A stretch of DNA of 27,334 nt from JAMLIO01 sp031412575. Its GTDB lineage: Bacteria; Bdellovibrionota; Bdellovibrionia; Bdellovibrionales; UBA1609. The stretch spans positions 1-27,334 of the forward strand of contig JANODG010000013.1 in NCBI GenBank assembly GCA_031412575.1. Direction: 5' to 3'. The number at the start of each line of letters is the position of its first letter. Position 1 is the first letter of the stretch. The notes under the pieces were generated by a model, which had not been told where the DNA came from, did not search any database, and worked only from the letters and a program-made list of their open reading frames with translations. Positions 8,122-15,571 of the stretch are shown piece after piece. The position numbers and the translations under genes were made by a program.

Positions 8122-8582
8122 TTAAAGATTTTTATCTTATTTTAATAATTAAAGCAAAAAATATGGTGATTTATAAGAAAAGTCTCAAACTAAAGATTTT
8201 CTAGCTTTTGTCAGCAAATTAATAAAATGCTTGTAGTCTCACGATCGGACAGTAGTTCGTCGACAGCGATGCCCAAATCCAAATCTTCTTTATTCAAAAA
8301 CTGAGGTAATCCCATATTTAAATAAATTTTGAGTATTTTTCTAAAAATATGTGATTTACTCGTCGCAAAAAGCTTTTTATTTATTGACATGATTTTGTGT
8401 TCGCTAGCACGGCCTCCATTGAACAAAGAAATAAACTCAAAGCTCCACCTCATATTAAAAACCTAAATCGCCAATACTCCACCTTCAGCTCTTGTAGCTG
8501 GAAAATAGATCGAATCTTTGAATGTAAATTTGTTTTGAAATCCCCGATAAATTGCGTCCTAAAAACTATGATATATTTTTTT
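8122..8582. other. Intergenic accessory patch without a confident gene
   Basis: These 460 bp separate the ferredoxin from the HNH gene. The only sizeable frame is on the minus strand, 8211-8453 (80 codons, or 59 from the internal ATG at 8390). Its product matches nothing I recognise, and although AGGTGG overlaps the first ATG no proper spacing is present. A short dyad, CAGCT-5-AGCTG, lies at 8486-8500. A TATGAT box at 8567-8572 could be the -10 of the HNH gene. The stretch may be a decayed insertion. Confidence 0.4.
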
Positions 8583-8599
8583 ACTACCGTAGCGGTAGT
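8583..8599 (+). repeat. Left inverted repeat of the HNH cassette
   Basis: ACTACCGTAGCGGTAGT is itself a 6-5-6 dyad. Its first 15 bases are the exact reverse complement of 9517-9531, beyond the stop of the HNH gene. It lies 35 bp before the HNH start codon, just after a TATGAT box, so it could be a cassette end or an operator. Confidence 0.8.
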
Positions 8600-8633
8600 G
8601 GAACTTAATAACTTATATCACGAGGAAATAAAT

Positions 8634-9530
8634 ATGGATCAATCAATTCATGATTTCAAAAAGCAATCTAATGAACACATTCTAATTAGTTTTGACCATC
8701 TTGTAAGATCTAAACGGAAAATCACTCAGTCTGTTTTGGAATGCATAGTTGAAATTGATCGCCGTAAAATATATCTCGACAAAGCATTCCCAAGTCTATT
8801 TGAATTCTTAGTGAAAGGTTTTGGTTACAGCCCATCGGCTGCGATGAGACGTATTGAATCAGCAAGGCTTTTACGTGAAATTCCCGAAATCTCTAATAAA
8901 ATAGAATCAGGCTCTGTGAATTTATCTCAATTATCAAAAGTTCAGCAGGCAGCCAGATTAATTTATAAAACTTCGGGACAAAAAATTTCTACAGTTCAAA
9001 AGATTGAAGTGCTTAAGAAAATTGAAAACACCACCCAAGCAAAAACAGATTTGATTTTAGCTCAAGAATTTGATTTGCCTGCAATTAAAAATGAGTCAGA
9101 AAAAATAAATCGCGACGAATCCATTACTTTGACGATTTCATTTTCAAAAGAGCAAATGGCTTTACTGCAAAAAGCACAGGCGTTAGTTTCTCATAGCGTT
9201 CCAAATGTAAATTGGGCTGAGTTGTTTACCTACTTAGCTACGAAAGAAATAAAATCTAGATCGCCTAAAGCAACTCAAATAGACAGCGTACAAAATGATT
9301 TACAAACAATATCTTTGAGAAAAAGAGTATTAAATCCAAAAAGCGCCTGTTGCCAGTTTAAAGATCCAATTACAAATAAGAAATGTGAAAGTTTAAGATT
9401 TCTACAAATGGATCATATAAAACCTAAGTGGGCTGGTGGAGAAGATAAGCTGGAAAATTATCAAATCTTGTGCGCGGCTCATAATCGGCATAGATATCAA
9501 AAGCAATCAAACTTGGTACCGCTACGGTAG
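8634..9530 (+). CDS. HNH endonuclease
   Basis: This 298-residue nuclease has two parts. The helical N-terminal region (about 1-190) contains FLVKGFGYSPSAAMRRIESA and a block resembling LLKELPEI/SGSLNLS, as I know from the large HNH paralogue family of Bdellovibrio and relatives. The C-terminal HNH domain has CQFKD, LQMDHIKPKWAGG (the DH of the metal site), ENYQILCAAHNRHR (asparagine and histidine) and cysteines able to hold a structural zinc. The frame is open 79 codons further upstream, but that part is low-quality and crosses the promoter. The ATG at 8634 with GAGGAA before it is clearly the start. The stop codon TAG is embedded in the right inverted repeat. Targets are unknown. It could be a selfish homing-type element or a defence nuclease. 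Confidence 0.9.
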   Translation: MDQSIHDFKKQSNEHILISFDHLVRSKRKITQSVLECIVEIDRRKIYLDKAFPSLFEFLVKGFGYSPSAAMRRIESARLLREIPEISNKIESGSVNLSQLSKVQQAARLIYKTSGQKISTVQKIEVLKKIENTTQAKTDLILAQEFDLPAIKNESEKINRDESITLTISFSKEQMALLQKAQALVSHSVPNVNWAELFTYLATKEIKSRSPKATQIDSVQNDLQTISLRKRVLNPKSACCQFKDPITNKKCESLRFLQMDHIKPKWAGGEDKLENYQILCAAHNRHRYQKQSNLVPLR

Positions 9531-9531
9531 T
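9517..9531 (-). repeat. Right inverted repeat of the HNH cassette
   Basis: TACCGCTACGGTAGT is the exact reverse complement of 8583-8597. It encodes the last codons (Val-Pro-Leu-Arg) and the stop of the HNH protein. No target-site duplication is visible outside the two copies. Confidence 0.8.
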
Positions 9532-9621
9532 CCTAAGAAAAGATCTTCGGCAATACATGGATTAATCAATATAAGAGGATTCTGAAAGTATAAGTTTTTA
9601 TAAACGACGAGAACTTTGAAC

Positions 9622-9655
9622 GAAAGGGATAGTCTACCTCTTTCTTTCTTTTTCT
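9622..9655 (+). terminator. Possible terminator after the HNH gene
   Basis: GAAAG-GG (9622-9628) pairs with CC-T-CTTTC (9637-9644) with one bulged base and an 8-nt loop, followed by a T-rich tract to 9655. The stem is short, so this is moderate at best. Confidence 0.4.
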
Positions 9656-9685
9656 GAAGTCGAATGTGCGAATATTTTTCTTGGA

Positions 9686-10663
9686 TTAAAGATTTAAATC
9701 GGGAGAAGTGATTTTTTGCGAATTCTCGGCAAGGTAAAGCTTTCCTTGAAATGTATTTCGTTCTTTAAATTTGTTAATGATCGTTTGAAAAGTGTGCATT
9801 TTTAGTTTGGTCCAGTCTGGAGCTATCAACTCGTCGTGTCTTGAAGCTAAGGCCGCTAGTCGATGAACAGCAATTTCTGGACTTAAATTTTCAATGAAGT
9901 GTGTCACGAAGGTCGCATAGGCATCAAGTTCGATGGGTGTAAATTTATGGTCAAAAAATAAATTGGCTAAAGGTGTATCTTTAAGAACATGTAAATTATG
10001 AAGTTTTACATTTGAAATCGGAAGGGAATTACAAATTTTTGCAGATTCGATGACTTCTTCTAAAGTTTCCCCAGGCCAACCAAACATCAAATGAATCCCT
10101 AAATCTACGGATGTATTTTCTTTGATGCGGTGAAGGGCTTTGATGGTGGCTTCGTTATTATGACCACGCTTCATAAATTCTAAATGGGGATCAAAAAAAC
10201 TTTGGGCTCCAATTTCGACAGACACATATTTTTTTTCATGAAACTCTTGCCATAAATCAAATAGCTTCGGCGAAATGCAATCGGGGCGGGTCCCCACTAC
10301 AAACCCAACGACATCGTCAAACTCTAAACAGGTTTCGAACTGTTGACGTAAAGTATCGATTTTTTCAAAGCTATTGGTATAAGCTTGGAAGTAAACTAAG
10401 AACTTTTCAGCTTTGAATTTATTCTTAATGACGCTTCTAAATTTTGTGATTTGATCGCGAAGATTCATGTTTACAGCTTCTGACCTTGCTGCCGAACCCC
10501 AAACGTCGCAAAAAATACAAGTTTCCATTCCCTTCAATCCGCGACGATTGGGGCAGTCATCCACGGTGGTGACAGGAATTTTATAAACCTTCGAGCCAAA
10601 GATCTTGTTGTATCTTTCACTGATCGGGAAATAGGGATTGCCTTTCCATTTAAGTTCGCTCAT
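9686..10663 (-). CDS. Radical SAM protein, YhcC-like (TIGR01212 type)
   Basis: This 325-residue cytoplasmic iron-sulfur enzyme binds a [4Fe-4S] cluster through C37, C49 and C52 in DDCPNRRG...TCIFC. That is the long-spaced C-x11-C-x2-C arrangement of the YhcC family, not the classic CxxxCxxC. Other marks are FQAYTNSF, VGTRPDC, VEIGAQSF and HLMFGWPGET, all typical of this group. The reaction of YhcC proteins is not established to my knowledge. A tRNA or other nucleic-acid modification role is a guess, mildly favoured here by the neighbouring MnmC-like methyltransferase. The start codon (ATG at 10663) has no Shine-Dalgarno sequence and lies only 9 bp from the divergent neighbour's start. Confidence 0.9.
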   Translation of the reverse strand: MSELKWKGNPYFPISERYNKIFGSKVYKIPVTTVDDCPNRRGLKGMETCIFCDVWGSAARSEAVNMNLRDQITKFRSVIKNKFKAEKFLVYFQAYTNSFEKIDTLRQQFETCLEFDDVVGFVVGTRPDCISPKLFDLWQEFHEKKYVSVEIGAQSFFDPHLEFMKRGHNNEATIKALHRIKENTSVDLGIHLMFGWPGETLEEVIESAKICNSLPISNVKLHNLHVLKDTPLANLFFDHKFTPIELDAYATFVTHFIENLSPEIAVHRLAALASRHDELIAPDWTKLKMHTFQTIINKFKERNTFQGKLYLAENSQKITSPDLNL

Positions 10664-10699
10664 AGCAATGTTATGGTTCTAGAGATTAAGGACAGTCAA
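10638..10699. promoter_or_regulatory. Overlapping divergent promoters inside coding sequence
   Basis: Minus strand: TTGACT (10694-10699), 18 bp, CATAAC (10670-10675), 6 nt, then the ATG at 10663. The -10 covers the neighbour's start codon. Plus strand, weaker: TTGCCT (10638-10643), 17 bp, CATAGC (10661-10666), 6 nt, then ATG at 10673. Both would give nearly leaderless mRNAs. Confidence 0.4.
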
Positions 10700-11671
10700 G
10701 GTGATTTTCCCTACGAATGGGTGTTAACCCAAGACCATTCCTACACTCTAAAATCATTATCTAACAACTCGGAATGGATGCATTCTTTACATGGTGCGTA
10801 TTCAGAAAGTCAGTACATTTACGGTGAAGCTATCCGGCTTGGGATAAATCAAAAAGATAAAGATTTTAGACTTAAAGTTTTGTCCATGGGATTGGGCCTT
10901 GGGTATTTAGAATTGATCACTGTGTTCGAATGCACTAAAGCCAATTTTAAATTTGAGATCGAATCCTTCGAGCTTGAAGATCAACTTACAAGCTTATTTA
11001 AATTTCAATGCCATCTGGGTTTGTTGCTTGTTAATTTTTTAGTTTCTGATGAGCAAGATGATTTAGATAAGCTTGATAATTTAGATGATTTTATGATTAG
11101 TAAAAAAGTTTTAGAATTTCTAGAATCTTTTGATTTACGCTTTCCTCACGAGCATAGTCTTTGTCTTCATTATAACTTTTCATTGAAATTTTATCTGAAA
11201 CACTTTTTTATTTATTTTTTAAAAGATTACGGTTTTGAAGTTTTAAAAGTGGGATTTCAAAGTATTTCAAAATTAATAACAATCGAAGAAACTTTAAAAT
11301 TAGATTCGATCGCAACTACGACTTCAAATTCGAATTTTGAAAGCAGCTCATCGTTGAATCTGAACGGGCCCATGGATTTCAATTTAATTTCAGACCTTAC
11401 ATGCCCGAGCTCAAAGGATCTAAGCCTTATCAATAAAACCTTCAACGTGATTTTTTACGATGCTTTTAGCTCTAACACTCAAAGCGAACTCTGGAGTGAG
11501 GACTTTTTGACTCAATTCCTTTCACAGTTTGCGGACCCAAACTTCTGCGTATTTTCGACGTATGCAAAAGTTGGCACTTTAAACAGGTCCTTAAAGGCAA
11601 ATGGTTTTAAATTTATTCCAAAAAAAGGATTTGCCAATAAGCGGGAATCGACTTTAGCCCTAAAAATTTAA
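10673..11671 (+). CDS. MnmC-like SAM-dependent methyltransferase with inserts
   Basis: The product belongs to the DUF752/Methyltransf_30 group, whose best-known member is the methyltransferase half of MnmC, which finishes 5-methylaminomethyl-2-thiouridine in the tRNA wobble position. The N-terminal WVLTQDHSYTL and LHGAYSESQYIYGEA match the family entry, and VLSMGLGLGYLEL (about residue 70) is the SAM-binding motif I. Near the C-terminus IFYDAFSSNTQSELW, TYAKVGTLNRSLKANGF and GFANKRE match the catalytic end. At 332 residues it is about 90 longer than stand-alone members. The extra material is an acidic low-complexity stretch (DEQDDLDKLDNLDD) and a serine/asparagine-rich one in the middle. There is no FAD-oxidase half, so a full MnmC activity is not implied. 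No ribosome site precedes the ATG; the conserved region starts near residue 14, so no later ATG fits. Confidence 0.82.
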   Translation: MVLEIKDSQGDFPYEWVLTQDHSYTLKSLSNNSEWMHSLHGAYSESQYIYGEAIRLGINQKDKDFRLKVLSMGLGLGYLELITVFECTKANFKFEIESFELEDQLTSLFKFQCHLGLLLVNFLVSDEQDDLDKLDNLDDFMISKKVLEFLESFDLRFPHEHSLCLHYNFSLKFYLKHFFIYFLKDYGFEVLKVGFQSISKLITIEETLKLDSIATTTSNSNFESSSSLNLNGPMDFNLISDLTCPSSKDLSLINKTFNVIFYDAFSSNTQSELWSEDFLTQFLSQFADPNFCVFSTYAKVGTLNRSLKANGFKFIPKKGFANKRESTLALKI

Positions 11672-11794
11672 AATGCATTTTATGAATTAACCTATTTCGT
11701 AAATTTTTAAGTGACTTAAGTCTAGCAAGACTCATTATTGTCTCTTATATGACCGATATAACCTTAGAAATTTAAAACTCTCAAAGGATTGTTC

Positions 11795-13099
11795 TTGCTT
11801 AGGTTTTTTATTTTATTTTTTTATACCTTTTTCTGGTTTGCAACTGCAAGCGCGGATTCTGTGCATTTGGGTCTTAAGATCAATTATAAAACAGGAATGT
11901 CACACGTTGAAAAAAATGACATGCCAATTGTCGTTTCATTAAAAAAAATCGGTAAAATTTTGCCTCGCTCTATGTTTTTAATATCAGGACACACGGATAT
12001 GGTGGGTTCTTATGAAATGAATGTTGAACTCTCTAAAGGCCGTGCAGAAATTCTAAAACAACTTTTAGTGGAATTTGGTGTTTCAGCAAACAGAGTGCAA
12101 ACAAAATGGTTTAGTTTCGACGCGCCTATTGATACTAACGATTCTGCGGAAGGACGAGAAAAAAATAGACGCGTGGTAGCTACCGTTTATGGATTATCAG
12201 CTGAAGAAGCTGCAAGTCTTGCTAATGCAGTTAAGAAGTCTAATAGATTTTATGTGATTAAAATTGAAAACGAAATGGTTGAAAATTATGTGACTGATGT
12301 ATTAGTACCACAGATCGAAACACCTGTGGTCGTTGAAGAGCCACCTGTAGATCGAGAAAAAGAATTAGCGTTACAACGACAAAAAGAATTAGATTTACAA
12401 AATCAAAAGTTAGAAGATGACAGACTTAAAGCTTTAAGACGTCAAAAGCTAAAAGAAAGTCAAAGATATTACGTAGGTTATGAAATCTCGGATAATCAGT
12501 TGAATGCAAAGTCTACGGGCTTCGAAGCCACATGGGTGACTGATTTTAACCAAGCTTTAAATTTTGCATACCAATATAAATTTTGGCCTAAACTATGGGT
12601 TGGTGTGGAAGCCGGTTACAAACTGAGAAAATTTAGAATTGATGATAACCAGATTTATAATTGGGATGGAGATTCACCAAATCTTTTAAATTTCGCTTTA
12701 AGAACAGACTACACGTTAAATGAAAAATTAAATTTAGGAGTTGACGTTAAATATTTTGAAGATAATTTTGTAATCTATAACGGCCTTGATATTGACCTTG
12801 AAAAAGCTAGTCTTCTTAGCCTTGGTTTACGTGCAGAGTATAAACTTAAAACCACTAAACTGTATGACTTGCGATTAAAACTTATGATTGAAAATCCAGT
12901 TTTAGGATTTGGGGATTTAGATCCTTCAGGTTCGTTAAGTTATTACGGCGGAGCTGATGTAAGTTTAATTTCAATTCATAAAAATTATGACTTAAATTTC
13001 AGTCTCATTTATGGACTACGTAACTTCGAAAATATTCAAAACGAACAGTCTGAAAACTATCTTGGTTTTGAAATCAAACTTAGAAATAAGAATTGGTAA
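11795..13099 (+). CDS. Envelope protein: OmpA-like domain followed by beta-barrel
   Basis: A signal peptide (cleavage after TASA, about residue 20) leads into an OmpA-C/MotB-like peptidoglycan-binding domain at about 38-133. It shows GHTDMVG, NVELSKGRAE and EGREKNRRVV; D68 and R83 are 15 apart, as in the diaminopimelate-binding pair of OmpA. A proline-rich linker and a charged Gln/Lys/Glu/Arg coiled coil (about 185-225) follow. After that come about 210 residues of alternating aromatic strands (for example GVEAGYKLRKF) ending in tryptophan, read as an outer-membrane barrel. The domain order is the reverse of classical OmpA. The frame opens at TTG 11789, but AAAGGA ends at 11788, so I chose the TTG at 11795, six nt further on. 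It is convergent with the TamA gene and could tether outer membrane to peptidoglycan. Confidence 0.85.
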   Translation: MLRFFILFFYTFFWFATASADSVHLGLKINYKTGMSHVEKNDMPIVVSLKKIGKILPRSMFLISGHTDMVGSYEMNVELSKGRAEILKQLLVEFGVSANRVQTKWFSFDAPIDTNDSAEGREKNRRVVATVYGLSAEEAASLANAVKKSNRFYVIKIENEMVENYVTDVLVPQIETPVVVEEPPVDREKELALQRQKELDLQNQKLEDDRLKALRRQKLKESQRYYVGYEISDNQLNAKSTGFEATWVTDFNQALNFAYQYKFWPKLWVGVEAGYKLRKFRIDDNQIYNWDGDSPNLLNFALRTDYTLNEKLNLGVDVKYFEDNFVIYNGLDIDLEKASLLSLGLRAEYKLKTTKLYDLRLKLMIENPVLGFGDLDPSGSLSYYGGADVSLISIHKNYDLNFSLIYGLRNFENIQNEQSENYLGFEIKLRNKNW

Positions 13100-13129
13100 G
13101 ATCAATCTTTTAGAGTCTATTAAACCTTA

Positions 13130-15571
13130 CTAGAAAGTTCCTATGTTGATGTGGATACGGTGAAGGCTTTCCCCACGATCTTTATCTCGGTCTAACTTGA
13201 ACCCGATATCAAAAGTGACTGCACCAATTGGCGTGTCATATCTTAATCCAAAACCTGCGGCGTCTCTGTAAGCATCCCTAAGCTCTATTTGGTCTAAAAT
13301 AACAGATCCACCATCATAAAATACAGAGCCCCACAAACCTGTGGCTATCGGCAATGGAAATCTAAATTCTGTTTTGATTAAATAAAAATAGGAATTTTCA
13401 GGAATTTCTAAAACTTCCCCTCCGCGCGCACTTGTGTCACTTCCTAAATCATCGTCAGAAGGAATTCTTTCGTTAACACCGTCTGACGGATCAAACCCTC
13501 TGATGGTAGATGAGCCCCCCAAAAAGAAGGCTCGGCTTTTTGGAAACCTTGGTGTGTCTTGGCTTAAGTTTTTAAGCCAACCCCCACGAAGAGTGTTCAC
13601 CCATATTAATCGGGGACTAAGGGATGCATACTGCGTGAAGGTTCCTTCGGTTCTTACATATTCAGTATCAGTAGATGAGCCTTCTGCGATAATTCGGCTT
13701 CCTAAAGCCGAGGCTCCATACTCTGATTGTAATCTTACAAAATATCCTTTAGTGGGTAAAAATAAGTTATTTCTGTAGTCAAATTGTAATGTCGGCCCAA
13801 AGTATCCAAGCTGTTCGCGGATTTCTGGGTCAAGTCCATTGATTTCAAATTCTTTGTTAAAATCAATGCCCAATAAAGTCCACGACGCCTTAAATTGATC
13901 GTTAAAATTATTCTCTAAAATAAAATTAATACCCAAGGATCTAAATATAGTAACTTTAGAGTCCGTAATTTGGAAAATATTTTCAGAGCTATCAACACTC
14001 GTTCTTCCACGAATTAACTTACTAAAAATAAATGGCTCGTAATAAGAAATAAAAGCTCTATGTTCTAAGTAGGCTTGTTCATCAACGCGGGATTGCAGTT
14101 CAACTCTAGTGTTGACGGCTCTGGCGGTGCCCCCAAGGTTTTTATAAAGAACCCCAGCGTAACCCCTTAAAGAAAATGCCCTTTGGTTAAAGCGGGATCC
14201 AAATCCAAGTTGAACCACACCTGGTTTCTTTTCTTCAACTTCGACGGTGATCAAGCGCGAAGTATTATCTTCAGTATTAAGCTGTCCAAAGTCGATTTCA
14301 ACTTTACTAAATAACCCGCTTAAATTTAATCTTCTTCTAGACTTAAGAATTTTGTCGTTTGTAAGAACATCCCCAACCTCAAAATCAATGATGTTTCTGA
14401 CAACGTATTCTTGCGTCTTGGTCAGGCCTACAACGCTAATATCACCTACGATAACTTTATCGCTTTCTAATATTTCAACAACAATATCTGCTCGTCTTTT
14501 TTCGGCGTTGATCTCGACAAAGTCTTTTCTGTTAGGATTTATTTCGGCTTCTAAATAACCCGTGGATAAGTAATAGTCTTGAATAAGCTGAATTCCTGCT
14601 TCAAGTTTATAAAAATCCAAGATTTCATTTTCTTTAAATCCTAAAAGGACTGTGAGCCACTCGCTATCCACGTCTTTATTCCCCACAAACCGAATGTTTT
14701 GAACACGAGTGGGTTGTCCCTCATAAAGATCCAGAAAAATATCAACCTTATTTTTAGCATTCTTATTTTTTTCAACCCGTAAACCAGAGTAGGTAGCCTC
14801 TAAGTAGCCTAAGTTTCTAAGGTGGGTGATAAGGTTTTTAATTCCATTTTCGATGTCTTGCTTTGAAAATTTTCCGGTCTTAACCAGTTCTGAACTTTTT
14901 GTTTTTAAAAAATTAATGTAGAAGGATTTCTTCTTCGAGTAAGTTCCGTTTATAGTTAAGCGGTCAAAGGAATAAACCAGACCTTCGTCGATGTTGTAAA
15001 CCAGCCGAACCAAAGTGTTTTTATTAAATTTTTTCTCTGTGACTGATATTTGAGCATCGTTGTAACCTTTTTTATTGTAGGTCTGTTTGATCCTTAAGTT
15101 TAAATCATCTTTGATCGTAGCTTCAGTGCTGATTAAATTATCTAAATCAATAGAGCTATTAATAAAACGCTGGGTCAGATAAATGTTACCTTCAAGTATA
15201 ATTAAATATTTAATGGTGTTGGTCAGGTCAATAGTTCTATTTGTTTCATCGACGATCACTTTAGCGGTCAAATATCTTTCTGACTTCAGTTTTTTTTCAA
15301 CAAGTGTTGTGATTTCAGCACCAGATAAGGATTTCTTGGATTTCACCAATTTAAAAATTTTTCGGTTTAAGGATTTCGAGCGTGAGATCGCTTTCCAGTT
15401 TTTTAATTTCTCGATCTCTTCTGCGGTAGGCGCTCTAAGTTCACTTTCAGCGGCAAAAGTATAATTATTGAAACTCGAAGTTATACTGAAAATCAGCACC
15501 AAAAACGTTTTCACCATCAATAAGCCGAGTCCTATTGAGAGATGTGTCGTTATCGAGGTCGTAATTTTCAT
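13130..15571 (-). CDS. tamA: Omp85-family outer-membrane assembly protein (TamA-like)
   Basis: This outer-membrane protein inserts or exports beta-barrel proteins; with TamB it forms the translocation and assembly module. The 813 residues contain a signal peptide, then at least four POTRA repeats (about 120-196, 199-284, 286-370, 372-448; a fifth near 55-118 is possible). A 16-strand Omp85 barrel spans about 450-813 with the loop-6 motif GSSTIRGFDP (686-695) and a C-terminal HINIGTF ending in Phe. Classical TamA has three POTRA domains and about 577 residues, so this is closer in size to BamA; the adjacent tamB decides the name. The first ATG (15571) has AGGA upstream and overlaps tamB by 107 bp. 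An ATG at 15517 would give a more normal signal peptide ending TFA, so it is a real alternative. Confidence 0.9.
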   Translation of the reverse strand: MKITTSITTHLSIGLGLLMVKTFLVLIFSITSSFNNYTFAAESELRAPTAEEIEKLKNWKAISRSKSLNRKIFKLVKSKKSLSGAEITTLVEKKLKSERYLTAKVIVDETNRTIDLTNTIKYLIILEGNIYLTQRFINSSIDLDNLISTEATIKDDLNLRIKQTYNKKGYNDAQISVTEKKFNKNTLVRLVYNIDEGLVYSFDRLTINGTYSKKKSFYINFLKTKSSELVKTGKFSKQDIENGIKNLITHLRNLGYLEATYSGLRVEKNKNAKNKVDIFLDLYEGQPTRVQNIRFVGNKDVDSEWLTVLLGFKENEILDFYKLEAGIQLIQDYYLSTGYLEAEINPNRKDFVEINAEKRRADIVVEILESDKVIVGDISVVGLTKTQEYVVRNIIDFEVGDVLTNDKILKSRRRLNLSGLFSKVEIDFGQLNTEDNTSRLITVEVEEKKPGVVQLGFGSRFNQRAFSLRGYAGVLYKNLGGTARAVNTRVELQSRVDEQAYLEHRAFISYYEPFIFSKLIRGRTSVDSSENIFQITDSKVTIFRSLGINFILENNFNDQFKASWTLLGIDFNKEFEINGLDPEIREQLGYFGPTLQFDYRNNLFLPTKGYFVRLQSEYGASALGSRIIAEGSSTDTEYVRTEGTFTQYASLSPRLIWVNTLRGGWLKNLSQDTPRFPKSRAFFLGGSSTIRGFDPSDGVNERIPSDDDLGSDTSARGGEVLEIPENSYFYLIKTEFRFPLPIATGLWGSVFYDGGSVILDQIELRDAYRDAAGFGLRYDTPIGAVTFDIGFKLDRDKDRGESLHRIHINIGTF

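Noticed and set aside
8397..8633. N-terminal extension of the HNH frame by 79 codons
   Set aside because: It reads through the promoter-like region and the left inverted repeat, has unnatural composition and no ribosome site; the ATG at 8634 has GAGGAA and the family N-terminus.
13434..13778. Plus-strand frames inside tamA and tamB (also 14247-14558, 16852-17193, 18529-19076)
   Set aside because: They are antisense shadows of long, motif-supported genes and lack ribosome sites.
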